A stretch of DNA of 64,000 bases, from contig CM037588.1 in assembly GCA_021018995.1 (NCBI GenBank), forward strand, positions 146,277,725 to 146,341,724, written 5' to 3'. Positions 11,693-22,790 of the stretch are shown here, in pieces. Every line of letters starts with the position of its first letter. Position 1 is the first letter of the stretch. The position numbers and the translations under genes are program-made. The notes beneath the pieces are model-generated. The model saw nothing but the letters and a program-made list of their open reading frames with translations. It was not told the origin of the DNA and ran no database searches. The stretch is from Chloranthus sessilifolius. Lineage: Eukaryota > Streptophyta > Magnoliopsida > Chloranthales > Chloranthaceae.

Positions 11693-14331
11693 ATGTCGAG
11701 ATCCAAAACTGCAAGGTAGAGGGAAGAGGAGGACCACAAAGAAGGTAACATTTCCAACCATCGCCCACTCCACGGACATAATACTCAGGCTGTTGCAGTA
11801 GCCCCACCCAACAAAAAAATCTAAGTCCTCTGGAGTAGTTATTGGAAAACTACCAGAAGGAGGGATGGAGATTGACAGAGAGGCCATATCTGCTAGCAGA
11901 CAAAGGCAAAAGGCCGACATCCTCCAATACATTGCTAGATCAGCCCCCTTCCACAATGAAACATCATATTGTGGGGGTTGAAGTTGCAGTGGACGTCGCC
12001 TTTTGGGAGGAGTTGGATATCAGCAAGGCCACTATCCAATATTACAAGGATGTAGGGCTTAATTATTTTCTTGAGCCTGGAACCACCCCAGCCTATCCTA
12101 GACTGGTGAAATTATTCTACAAAAAAGATGCCTAACAGCAACAGCAAGGGTCAAACCCCAATGCTCTCCACAATCGTAGATGGCTTGACTATTCAGTTGA
12201 CAAGAAACATGATCGCTAGTGTTCTACATGCACCACTAGAGAGGCCCGAGATGCCTCCTGACAATACGAAAGCCATAATGTTAAGATACCCACCTCCTAT
12301 CCTTCCGGATTTTGTCAAAATGGCAATAGAACAATTAGGAAAACCCTCAAAGGACAAGTCATATTTTATGCGAAAAGATCTAGAAGCCAGAAGCTTACCC
12401 CTCCATTTCTTGGATGTGTTGATCTATAAGACCATCCACCCTACTTGTCATGGAACTGAGAGAGGGTACCTTTTTTGTCAAAGCACTTTATATGATGGCT
12501 AACCGAGTTTGGTTTGATGTACCCTCGTACCTTTTGGAGGTAACGGATGTGGTATGAGCAAAATTGAAGAAATAAAAAAATGAGAAGTACAAGCTGAACC
12601 TCCCATTCGGTGGTTTGATTACTAACATTCTAATGAATTTCGAGTACCAACTAGAATCCAATGAAAAAACCCTTAAAACAAGAGGTGAACACCTAACTAT
12701 TATGGTCTATAAAAGGAATTTGAATCTTGAAATAGGAAGAAGATACCGAATTCAACAGATAGTATGTCTTCTATCCCTGGTCGGACACAATCCATTCAAC
12801 TCCCTGAAATTGCTACTGATGACCAGCACCCGCCTGGTGAAGAAAATGTTGATTGTGTCAGAGCTTCCCCTGAACCAATGATATATGAAGGAGTGAGTAC
12901 TTCTACTCACCCACAGGAAGAACAGAGGCCTAGTTCCCCAACTAGCCCCTCACCTCTTGAGCCAAAGATGACGATTGTGTCAAAGCCCACACAAGAGCAC
13001 ATCAATCTCTATGACACAACCTTGGACTCACCCACAGAGCCTGCCATGCCTTCTTTACCTGTGGCAGACACACTGCCAATTATATTTGAAGCAGATCCTG
13101 TGAGCCCAATTGTCTTTGAAGCAGCGGAAATTCTCCCTCCACCTATTGCACCACATATCCCTGAGGTGACTACTTCTAGCCTTTTTCCTATACTTGCCGA
13201 GTCTACTCCTCCACCCATGCTTACATCAATTACAAAGCAGCCTCCTAGTGTTCCTACTGTAGAAGCAGGACCTAGTTTTGAAATTCCAGGAAGAGGTTTT
13301 ACATTACTGCTAAATGAAGAAACATCTCCTCACATTACCACCACATCAGTCTCCACATCCTCAAGAATACAGACTGAATGGGAAAGGAGATTGCTAGAAG
13401 TGGAAAAATGGCAACTGACACATGCTCCACAGTTAATGCCCACGTCCGAGCTGGTAAAAGGAATGATCGAAGAAATTAATAGAGTGAAGAACAAAGTCTT
13501 CAATGTCCTCCTTACAGTCAGGGAAATGGTAGACATAGCATACAACCTTAGGCAAAGGGTCGTAAGGGACCACTGAGCACAGTCGAGAGCTGAAACAACA
13601 GGTGAAGTATAAAAAGCAGTTGTTCCCCTTCATAATCAGATTTCACAACTACAAGAACAGAATAAATCGGAGGAAGGAAAGCAACTTTAGGAGAAAGATA
13701 GAAAGAGTCAAGAGGAAATGATAGCGAAATTGAGGGGAAAGTTAACCTCCTTATTTGCAAACTCGGATGCTAAGGAGCGCGCCGATCATGAAGTCCAGTG
13801 CTCGCGCACAACCCAGCTAGATGAGCAAAAGCATCAACTTACAGTAGCAGAAGGGAAGTTATTGAAGCTCCAAGAAGACAAGAACTCCCTAATTCAGATT
13901 TGTGAAGGTCAAAAGAAACAGATACAATCCATCACTTAGAATAGCGTTGTAACAATGGTAAAGTTGCAGGAAAGATCAGACAAGCTAAGGTTGAAGCTAA
14001 AGAAAAGTATGCGGTGATTTGCAAATTAAAAGACGACTTGAAAGGAAAAGAAAAAATTGAAGACGAGCTGAGGGCTCTGACTGAAAAATATCAGGCAATG
14101 ATAGAAGAGAGAGAGTATTGATGCTCTCTACAAGGAAATTGGACCTGAGCTATATGAGGACCTTGTTCCAAAAGAAGAAATTGATATAGCCTCTACAGCT
14201 GTGATGTCCAACTCAGAGGTTGAATTTTCTAGTAGCCCCACCTCACTTCTCCCCTTACCAATCCCAGAAAAAGCTCCATTATCAGCGATTGAAACATATC
14301 CCTCATCACTAAGTGAATATGATCCACCATA
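11693..14331 (+). pseudogene. Element F aORF: plant transposon-associated protein with coiled coil, broken
   Basis: The N-terminal segment (11842-12135) contains AFWEELDISKATIQYYKDVG and AYPRLVKLFYKK. It continues in another frame (12128-12502). This arrangement resembles the domain usually labelled putative plant transposon protein in Athila-type elements. PRLVKLFY is shared with PRLVRLFY in the aORFs of B, C and D. A Pro/Ser/Thr-rich middle (12764-13300) follows, then a helical region rich in E, K, Q and L (13380-14110) consistent with a coiled coil, and a short acidic tail to 14331. The likely start at 11693 gives a basic N-terminus. Frameshifts and several stops (some fitting CAG to TAG) disable it. 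The function of this family is unknown. Confidence 0.6.
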
Positions 14332-14407
14332 ATATTTTAAATCACAGGTATGACAAATATTTTTGGTATCTCTTGTTTTTGAGAATAATGAGAACATTGT
14401 CCTATTT

Positions 14408-14420
14408 AAGTTTGGGGGTA
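14408..14420 (+). other. Internal polypurine-like tract of element F
   Basis: AAGTTTGGGGGTA, identical to the tract next to the 3' LTR but about 1.8 kb upstream of it, just after the accessory ORF. It is preceded by ACATTGTCCTATTT, matching ACATTGTCATCTTT before the equivalent tract in element A. It could act as a second plus-strand primer site. That role is inferred. Confidence 0.65.
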
Positions 14421-16182
14421 CACACGCTATGTGTATATATATTATTTAAAAAAAAGTACTATTTCTATTTGCACTTTCTATGTAGATTTAGATTTGTTTT
14501 ATCTATTTTTAGTCTATTTTAAAATTTTTAGGTTAGTTTTATTTTTAAACTCTTAGTTAATCATTAATGTGAACTACGATTGATAAAAATACGATTCCAG
14601 ATGCTTAACCATCATCCTAGTAAAAGTTCAAACATCAAATAATAGAGACAATTAATATTTATATTTAGATTCATTTGTACATTGTACCAGAATTGAATGC
14701 TTGAAACTATACTTTGCTTCAAACTGCAATATTTAGACTATAATTTCAAAATCATATAACCAGTGAGCTTTTGAGATGTATTTCCTTTCTTTGAGGGAGA
14801 GACTGTCATTCTATTTGAATTCAAATTTTCTTGAACTTCTTGACTATGCTGAAATGAAAATCTCATTGTTGTTAGTTTGAATCAATTATTCTATGATCAT
14901 GTTGAATATTTTTCTAGAACTATTTGGTATATGCATCAAAACAATATGATATTCTTGCTAGTGAATTGTAGAAATGATTAAAGGCCATCTTTTTTAAAGG
15001 CCAAAAAGTCAAAAATCCCAAAATAAATTCTCTTGAACCCATATTAGACCTTAAATCGATTTTTCTTTATATCAAAATTTTATAAACTCTTAACCATATG
15101 TACTATCCAAAGCTTTCATCTTTCTACCCTTGTAATTCTGAGAATTTAGAATAGAGAGAGAAATAAGGGAGTGAAAGGAGTATGCGAAAATAGAAAAAGG
15201 GATATGCTAAAAAGGGTACAGCCAAGAAGAAATGAGAAATATTTTCCAGAAAATATGGGAGAAAAAGAAGAATGAAAAAGAGAAGCAAAGAAGCTTCTAA
15301 GCTGAATAAAATTTCAAGAGATATGCTGAAAGAGATTCAATAGAAAAATGAATTTACTATAAAAAAATGTATTGTACTTAGGAAGAAGTTATCCAACTTT
15401 TGGATGCTTACTGAAGTAGAGAAAGAAAGAAGAAGAAGACTAGGTGAAAGCTGAATTGAATCCTCTGAACTTTTGAATCCTTTTTACCTTTCTTTGGAAC
15501 TTTTTACCCATAGCCCCATTACAAGCCAAATAAAACCCTTTCTGATTCACGATTTATAAAAGCATGAGCGTAATAGAGATGTGTATGACAAATACTATGG
15601 AGAATCAAGAAAATTTTGAAATAAAATTGATTATCTGTTCCATGAGATTTATTTTTTTGTCAATATCCTTAAAATTATTCCTTATAAATATCATATTGAG
15701 AGAACCCAATAATTTCGATAATGTTTTTAAGAGTATGCCGATAGTGAAAATTTGAATGAAAACGTTTTCTAAATTCGCAATTTAGAAAAATTTATAATGA
15801 ATAGATTCTTTCATTGGTATGCACACACTCCACATTTTATAGGAATTGAAATTGTTGAGTATCTGATCAAGGATAACTGTCAAGATGGGAAGTCAAGGCT
15901 GACAGAATCATATTTTTGAAAATCTAAGCAAGCATGTGATGATTAGTTGTAATTAGTATATTTGTTTAAAATTTTCTTTTGAAAAATTCAAAAATATTTT
16001 AAAGTTTGTAGGTAACTTCACTGAAAATCTTCAAGAGACAATACTCCTCCACTAGGGATCACCTAGGGGTTTAAAGGCTTGTTGCATATGTTAAATGCAA
16101 TCGTGCTCCCTACGAAAGTGACATTTAAATTTGTAGTTAAAATAGTTTATCTTTCCTTGTTTGCTAGGGACTAGCAAAACTT
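14421..16182 (+). other. Element F 3' spacer
   Basis: About 1.76 kb without a gene. It includes a purine-rich stretch (about 15140-15450, many GAAGAA and GGGAG runs). Just upstream of the LTR a block (about 16010-16130) is shared with element A: CTCCACTAGGGATCACCTAG and ACGAAAGTGACATTTA. Conservation between two differently decayed elements suggests a functional 3' region, perhaps for RNA export, packaging or strand transfer. Confidence 0.6.
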
Positions 16183-16195
16183 AAGTTTGGGGGTA
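16183..16195 (+). other. Element F polypurine tract
   Basis: AAGTTTGGGGGTA lies immediately before the TGATCAGTCA start of the 3' LTR, the normal position of the plus-strand primer tract. Confidence 0.85.
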
Positions 16196-17565
16196 TGATC
16201 AGTCATATAATTTATAATTTTATCACCCTTAACTTAGTGATGCTAGACCTTAGTTTGCTACTAATGATATACTAATGTGCAGATATTTAGATTAGACAAC
16301 AGAAAAGAGTCAAAGTGTTAATCTTTGCCAAAGTAAACTAAAAAAGTAATAAGAATGAAGATCGCTCGTAAATACGACCCAATCGTGTTTAATGACTAGT
16401 CTAAAAGCCAAATCGTAAACAATACGATTGAACGAAGTATAAAGAAGAAGAGAAATCATAATCTCACTAGAAGACGCTTGAGATTGGAGAAATCGTATTG
16501 AGTCGATAGAAAGAGCTAGGAATCATATTGAATAAAAAAGAAAAAATTGTGTTTTACGATTTTGCAAAAGCTCACATGTTGTTGCTGATCACGTGAGAGA
16601 TACACGGTCATGCACAGAATTAGAAGTTTTATAATCTACGGATTTGAGAAGATTGGCGAAAGAAATTCAGAAGATCTTTGCTGCTGAAAATAAGGAGAAA
16701 AATCCTGCAAACATCTACTATCTAAAGCAAGGAAGATTAAGATTAGAATTTTTATTATTTTAGGAATCTTTTGTTTTTAGTATATTACTTTATTTAGAAC
16801 TTGAATAATATAACTGGCCCCTTATGATCTATATATAAGAGGGCTCGGCATAGAGAAAAACTTATCGACAGAATTCTCAACATCAATTGATGACTGAGGT
16901 TGGGAATCCTGAAGATCACTTTAGTTTAGTTTAGTTTAGATATCCAAGGTTTTTCAAAAGCAATTGACGACTGTGATCGAAGACTGGAAGATTAAAATAG
17001 AGTATTTATAGTTTCTCATAAGCAATTGACGACTACAACTGGGAGATGAAAGATTTTTTTTTTGCTTTCTAGTTTGGATTTCCTTTCATGCAATTTACTG
17101 CTTTGTAAACATCTAATAGTTCTTATGTTTAATTGACACCTAAGATCAAGAATTCGCAGATTAGTGTAATGGTATTTTTTTTTCCATCTTCAATTTTCTC
17201 AATGCTTGATTGACGCCCGAACTCTGGAGAGTTGTAGATTAGTATAAATCTATATTAAAGAATTCTAGTTTTTTATTAACGACTAATCCCTGGAAGACTG
17301 AGATATAATATAACGGTATTCTAATTTTCATAGATATCTGAGAACCAAAGAAAACTGATTGACGACCAAGATCCAGAAGTTTGAAGATTTAGATTTATTT
17401 TCTTCCACTTAGTTTAATTAAAAACCTATTCTTTATTCTTTAAAGACAAATAAAAGTATTCAATTTTTTTACCTTTGTCGTGGAATTGATCCTATCACTA
17501 GTGATATGATTTCTATTGTGCGCTTTCAATAGGTTAAGACAAAATCTAGTTTATAAAGCTGTCAA
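16196..17565 (+). repeat. Element F 3' LTR
   Basis: Starts TGATCAGTCATA directly after the polypurine tract. It ends at 17565 next to the duplication AAGGC. It is collinear with 6628-8010 and with the solo LTR at 8726-10127. The last bases are TCAA rather than TCA, a small change from the solo copy. Confidence 0.8.
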
Positions 17566-17570
17566 AAGGC

Positions 17571-18409
17571 TTTTTCTCATAAAACGTTGGAAACACGTTT
17601 AAAGCACACCTTTTTAAAAAATACTCGTATTTTTGAAAAAATATGATTTTAATGTTTTAAATGCGTTTTCTACTATTTTTCCCGAAATTTTCCTTATTTG
17701 TCAAAAAAAAAAGTTGCTTTTAATATTTTAAAATATTTCCATTACTTTTTCCCACATGCTTCCCGATATTTTCATGAATTTTACCCATTTTTTTCATTCT
17801 TTTGTTTTGCCATTTTTTCCTGAATTCTTACGTTTAACTGTGCTTAAAACTAGGCCCAGCTACCCAAACCATTCCATTCTAGCAGCAGGTGACTTGGTTC
17901 TCGGGTCAGTTTTTAGGGATGCATAACACGTGGATTCATTTTATGTGCACTATAATTTGAAGATTATGATCATATCCAAGAGTTTATTGTAGTGAAGATT
18001 GAGACGCGGCTCTGCTAGGCGCCATGTGGAACCTAACCCGAAGATCGAGTGCTACAATTTAGAAAAGATCGATCAAGTCCCACCCAAATATATTTGGGCA
18101 GGATCTGATTCTTATCCACCATTACCCTATGTGTGGCATTTGACGTGGCATGTGAGCTAGCCCATGCGGGTAGTGCTTGGGGGCTGCCCTCGTGGGTATC
18201 AACCCCTTTCCCTTAATACTTTAAAAATAATAAGATGGGTGATTGAAAATACTGTAACACTTTGCTATTGTGTTCGAAATTTGACCTCTTTAAATAAGTT
18301 TGTATTAGGTACTTTACCCGAGCGTTAAGTTACTTGATTCACAAATTAATCACTTTCTAGAACTCGCAATCACATTCTTTTATTATGTGTATTGAGTGAT
18401 TGAAGATCG
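17571..18409. other. AT-rich intergenic DNA, no gene seen
   Basis: No coding region or repeat family is recognised. The sequence has poly-A and poly-T runs and a less AT-rich portion near 17850-18210. It is part of the older DNA into which elements F and B inserted. Confidence 0.4.
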
Positions 18410-18695
18410 CATCACATTCTTTTATCATGCGGACAGTATCATTTGAAGATCATGATCTAAATCTCTATAATACTGTAAATATTGGGGAAAAAAAAACATC
18501 TCTATTACTTTTTTCAACACCCTTTAATTAAAATCAATGCCTACCACATAAATCACTGACACTAGATCTATAAAAGGCATTGAGTGTTTTGAGTAACATG
18601 ATGAAAATGTTTTTTCAATCGCAATCTTCATTTCATAATTCTTTAGATCATGGTCTTCAAATGATACTACACAAATGATGAAATCACAAAAATTC
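18410..18695. mobile_element. Inverted-repeat element, MITE-like
   Basis: GTATCATTTGAAGATCATGA at 18436 is repeated in inverted form up to 18667 (arms 18436-18461 and 18642-18667, 25 of 26 positions matching). Similarity of the arms continues more weakly outward, and the inner part is AT-rich. A short non-coding element with long terminal inverted repeats fits a MITE. Its exact ends and target duplication were not determined. Confidence 0.5.
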
Positions 18696-18956
18696 AGTCA
18701 AGCCATGTAACTGATCCATGCAACTTTTTTTTTTTAACGAATCACAACATTCATTAAAAAGAGGGAAAGAAAGGGTCATGAGCAAGGTGCTCACACAACC
18801 CTACACCCTAAAAGAATATACACAGGGACTTAGCCGATGTCCAGGGGCAGGGGAAGAATTTTGTTCATGGAGCAAGTGATGGTTGACAAATGTTGTTAAT
18901 GATAATTTTACACACTATTGTGCAAAAAATTGGGACAAAAAATATCTCTATATTAA

Positions 18957-19045
18957 TTCAAAGCAATCAAATGTCATCTAAAATTGATGATTTCCATTTA
19001 AATTTTACATACCGTTAAATTTAGATGGCCTTTCAGCACTTTGAA
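18957..19045. mobile_element. Short imperfect palindrome, MITE-like
   Basis: The left arm TTCAAAGCAATCAAATGTCA and the inverse of the right arm, TTCAAAGTGCTGAAAGGCCA, pair over about 27 nt with a few mismatches around an AT-rich centre. A sequence of similar composition (ATTCAAAAGCATCAAATGCC) lies near 55960, suggesting a dispersed small family. Confidence 0.4.
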
Positions 19046-19734
19046 TCAGACAATAGAGGTAGTCTTGTTGGAAACATTAAGAGCGAAAATATGACAATAA
19101 GACGAAAGATTGCACCAATACTGTAATATCCTGAAAACTCGAACCCAAAAGAGACCAATTTCGGTAAGTGTGCCTGACACGGAAAGCGATAACCATTTAA
19201 AAATTATGGTACTATACAAGTGTTAGATGTGTTAAGAGTAATTAGACAAACACCCAATTTAAGTATATGTGAGTTAGAAGTGAACTAAAGTTAACTAATA
19301 CTTTAGTTGCATATGCATGCTTAATAAAAAGCATAACCTTGGTTAAAAAGGGGTTTAAAACCCCACGATCATAACTCAGGAGCATTTACTCTTGCATTTA
19401 TGTCTTTGGAGGTTTTAAGGAGAGGAAGAAGAAGAAGAATTCTATTACAACTGTCCAAGTTAATGCGTAAGGAATCGTGTGTACGTAAGAACAGAGAGTG
19501 ATCGCAAGCTTCGATCAGATTTCAACCTAGTTTCCGAAGGATCGACGAATTCATTTGAAACCCTCTTCGACAAAGTACCTCAAGCGTTGTGATCAATCAA
19601 GATAAGGTAAGCTATGAAAATTGTGTTAATCTTGTGGGATTATGTTTAGATTTAGGAAGCCAAGATGAGATTTGAGAGAAATTTGAGTTTGGAGTGATAA
19701 AACCCAAGTGACCGATGAAATCTGTTGATTTCGA

Positions 19735-20045
19735 TCGATTGAATTTGGATTCGATCGATCGAAATGGATTTAGAAAGGTGAAATACGATTTCTGGAGAGA
19801 TTCATTTGATCGAATGAAATATTTTTCGATCGAACGAATTGGACACTCGATCAAGCGAAAGGTATAGAATAGGGGAATCCTAAAATAATCTAACAAAATT
19901 CGACCGACCAAATTAGAAATCGATCGATCGAAGTTGTGGTGCCAGAGGTTTAGTTTCTGAGGGATTCAACCAATCGAAATAGTTTTGATCGATCGAATTA
20001 GGGAATCGATCGATAGAATTGGGGAATCGATCGATCAAATTTTCC
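19735..20045. repeat. TCGAT-CG-ATCGA palindrome array in element B left LTR
   Basis: About eleven copies or near copies of TCGATCGATCGAA in 310 bp, spaced 15-40 bp apart. The equivalent array in the right LTR lies at about 52455-52770. A third array of the same CG-centred type precedes the aORF of B (38860-39180). Confidence 0.7.
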
Positions 20046-20519
20046 AGATTCAGGTTTTTGTTGTGTTTTGTTTGCAAGATTTTGGAAAGATCTTATATCT
20101 TTCCGTTTGGCATTGTTTCTGAAGTAAGATATGTATTGTCTTAGGTATGAATCCATGAAGGTGTGAGATAAACTAACGGATTAAGGACTTCGCGCATAGC
20201 ATCGTGTCAAGGTAGGGAAAACTCTATATCATATGCATTTGAGACTACTAGCATATGAATTATGATTTGATGTGTTTGTTTTAATCATGTTGAGTTTTAT
20301 GAGCGTGTAAGCATGTGCGTGTATATGTGTTCGAAAATCAGAGTGTTAAGAGTTATTTCAATAATGTGATAAGCATGTGACATCTTTTAAAAATTCAAAC
20401 TGTGTAAGATGGATGGGTGAATCTATGTGTGTTAAGCTTTGAAAATTTAATTATAATTAGCACACCACATGGTGATAAACTATAAGTTATGCACTATGAT
20501 TTAAGGTTTCGTGTGAACT

Positions 20520-20600
20520 AATACCCGGCCGACGCGACGGTATGTCCGTGACCGACGCGGCGGAATATCCGTGACCGATACGGCGGGATATCTGTACAAC
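20520..20600. repeat. Tandem GTGACCGACGCGGCGGAATATCC-type module
   Basis: Three units of about 25 bp, each a variant of GTGACCGACGCGG followed by CGG and ATATC. The right LTR has the counterpart at about 53245-53320. The inverted equivalent occurs in the LTRs of C and D and in the solo LTR at 1184-4873. GC content is clearly higher than in the surroundings. Confidence 0.65.
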
Positions 20601-21456
20601 CCTTGTGAATTTGTGGATCCTACTGACAAATGGTAAATTATGTTTGGCACAAGCGTCCATCTTTGTTGGGACCTTGCGCACCTTGTATAAATGGTTCATA
20701 TAAACGACGATGGTGGGTATTCCATCGGGGGCTCCATGCTATATTTGCTCGAGGGATAATTTAAGTGAATCACTTTAAGTTTCTTTTTCTGGGTATAAAA
20801 TTCAGTAGAAGAATATGTGTTAAGCTTTCCAAATTCAGTAAATGCTTCATTTATTTCCGTCATCTTAGAAATTGTGCATTTATATGAGAAGAATCATGTT
20901 TAGCTCATGTCATAAGATATATGTGAGACGTAAGAATATGTATGCTATTTGTTTTTCCCAACTGAGCTTAGATGAAGCTCATCCCTCGACTATATGTCAC
21001 GGGTGCAAGTGAGGATTTTAGCACGGAGGACCATGATGTGAATTTTAATTGTGATATTTTACTCGCAAGTGCACGAATCGGATTGTATATAGTGGGTGCG
21101 GAGTACGAGATCGTTCCGACGATGACTAATTTTGAAAGATCTAAAAAGACAAGCAATTCCATAAATCTACTAAGATCTAACAGTATTCTACCAGTCTTAT
21201 GATTTAGGTGATTTGATGAGATGATAATTACTGACTACAAACTAAAACTTAACTGATAATTCAAAAATAAAGATAAAGATGAAGATACTAAATCCTCCAA
21301 TCTTCGGTCCGTTCTTCCCATAATACAAATCTACGGATTAAACTATGAGATATACCATTGAGAACAAATATCTTTTATGGAAGATAAATGGTCAAAAACC
21401 CCGATAAGTTCCACGTTGCATCCCTGCAATCAGGACTTAGATGATTTTCATATATA

Positions 21457-21789
21457 GATCTGAGATCAAGGGCATGGCTCGGCACACTTGATCTCAGGTT
21501 CAAATAAAAATCATCCCCAAAGTGGGTAAAAATTTCAACAATAATACCACCATAGATCTGAAATCAAGGGCATGGCTCGGCACACTCGATTTCAGATTAG
21601 GGAGTAATTAAGATAAAATTACCATTACAGATTCAAGATCCAGGGCATCGCTCGGCACACTCGATCTCGGATTATAATCGTAATTAGATCCACACGATGA
21701 AAGCAAAAGGACCATATAACAATGATTGGATAAAATTACCGTCACAGATCTGAGATCCCGGGCATGGCTCGGCACACGCAATCCCGATT
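21457..21789 (-). repeat. Four hairpin repeats with a constant loop in element A LTR
   Basis: Four units at about 21457-21498, 21555-21597, 21628-21673 and 21746-21789 each contain GGCATGGCTCGGCACAC (one has ATCG for ATGG). Each is flanked by arms that can pair. The arms differ between units: CTGAGATCAAG with CTTGATCTCAG, CTGAAATCAAG with CTCGATTTCAG, and GAGATCCCG with a CAATCCCG arm that is CGATCCCGG in the 5' LTR. The other LTR has the same four at 31941-32272. Constant loops on changing stems point to RNA structure. Confidence 0.75.
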
Positions 21790-22303
21790 AGTGGCGGGGA
21801 TTTCATCCATTCTTGATAGCACAACAACCATAAAATAAGATCTCATATTTTAATTCTAAATTTATATTATTAAAAGTACATCCCTCGGATGGGAATCATT
21901 AGATCCCCATCCTTATGAATTTAGCCACACATATTGCAATTAAATGACATAAATAAATAAGGAAGAGAAAATAATATTAATTTAATGAATTAAAAATACC
22001 TCAACTTCAAAAGAAATTATTTTGATCTAAAAGTACAATGGTCTTCAGAAACGAGAATAATGCAGGAATAAACTTGAACAAAAATATAATAAACTGGAGG
22101 AATGAGTACTGAAAATTAAAGGAACAAAGCTCTCAAAAATGAATAAATAAAAACTCCCTATTTCTATATCTAACTATGAAAAAGAAAAGCAAAAAAACTA
22201 AAACTCTAATCTCCTATCTCCCTAATTTCTCATTCCCCCTCGAAGTGTTTGAGTCGCTTTAAATAGATTCCCAGTCGCAGAAGTCTCCCCAGCCACCAAT
22301 TTA

Positions 22304-22391
22304 GGGTCGATTAATCGACCCAATAGGGTCAAAATCAGCTTTAAAGTAGTCAATTCCGTGTCAGACTCTCCTTCTCCTCGATTAATCGACC
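22304..22391. repeat. Two TA-centred palindromes in element A LTR
   Basis: GGGTCGATTAATCGACCC (22304-22321) is a perfect 18-bp palindrome. A second site, CTCGATTAATCGACCC, lies about 70 bp away. Both are kept in the other LTR (near 32786 and 32858). The 12-bp core is the one repeated in the arrays of elements C and D. Confidence 0.7.
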
Positions 22392-22776
22392 CCCAGAAAT
22401 CCGTGAATTTTAGCACACTTTTTGTATCAGACACTACTTTGGTATTTCAGCCATATCTTTCTATCCCGAACTCGGATTGAGGTGATTCGTATGCCGTTGG
22501 AAAGATGACGAAAAGATCTACAACTTTTGTGTTTTGACAATTTCATAATTCGGCCGTCGTGAAGGTCTAAATATAGCCGCAAGTTGTACCAAGTTCTCGA
22601 TGACCCAAAGTTACAGTGTTTTGACATTATTTTCAGAATTTTTGGGCTGTTTTCCACACTTGGCTTGTATTTACCTGAAACACTTTAAATCTAATAATTC
22701 TCATCAGATAGCCTTCATCGGACAGCTAAATATAGGTATTTAGGAGTAAAATATCATCATATTTTAGTACTCATCA

Positions 22777-22790
22777 TACCCCCAAACCTA
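22777..22790 (-). other. Element A polypurine tract
   Basis: On the minus strand this reads TAGGTTTGGGGGTA directly before the LTR start TGATGAG, the expected plus-strand primer position. Confidence 0.9.

Larger units (their letters stand above)
6628..17565 (+). mobile_element. Element F: Athila-lineage element with gag and aORF but no visible pol
   Basis: Two related LTRs (6628-8010 and 16196-17565) are flanked by AAGGC at 6623-6627 and 17566-17570, a clean 5-bp duplication. The internal region carries a decayed gag, an accessory ORF and two polypurine tracts of the type AAGTTTGGGGGTA. No protease, reverse transcriptase, RNase H or integrase motif is visible between gag and the accessory ORF. 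The element was therefore non-autonomous, or lost pol. A solo LTR of the same family is inserted in gag. The Athila lineage is inferred from the gag, the polypurine tract and the conserved 3' spacer shared with element A. Confidence 0.75.
19122..21033 (+). repeat. Element B left LTR, first part
   Basis: Collinear with 51844 onward of the right LTR. It breaks at 21033, where element A is inserted, and resumes at 33257-33708. A candidate leader begins after a GAAGAAGAAGAAG tract near 19420-19440. AAGATAAGGTAAGC near 19600 is a good 5' splice-site match, also present in the right LTR with one change. Confidence 0.85.
21034..22776 (-). repeat. Element A 3' LTR
   Basis: On the plus strand it begins TGATGTGAATTTT and ends AGTACTCATCA, so on the element's own strand it runs TGATGAGT to TTCACATCA. 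It is bounded on one side by the duplication GACCA and on the other by the polypurine tract. It carries four hairpin repeats and two TCGATTAATCGA palindromes. Two short minus-strand frames in it (22222-22434, 22427-22657) have no known match and are probably chance. Confidence 0.92.

Noticed and set aside
6628..17565. Element F as a single element with three LTRs
   Set aside because: The middle LTR has its own ACGTG duplication and interrupts gag, so it is a separate later insertion.
18721..18860. Poly-T tract followed by conserved-looking sequence as a LINE 3' end
   Set aside because: No reverse-transcriptase or endonuclease remnant is visible nearby and no duplication was found.
22222..22657. 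Short minus-strand frames in the LTRs of element A (also 32702-33137) as genes
   Set aside because: They duplicate because the LTRs duplicate, are not the same length in both copies and show no known domain.
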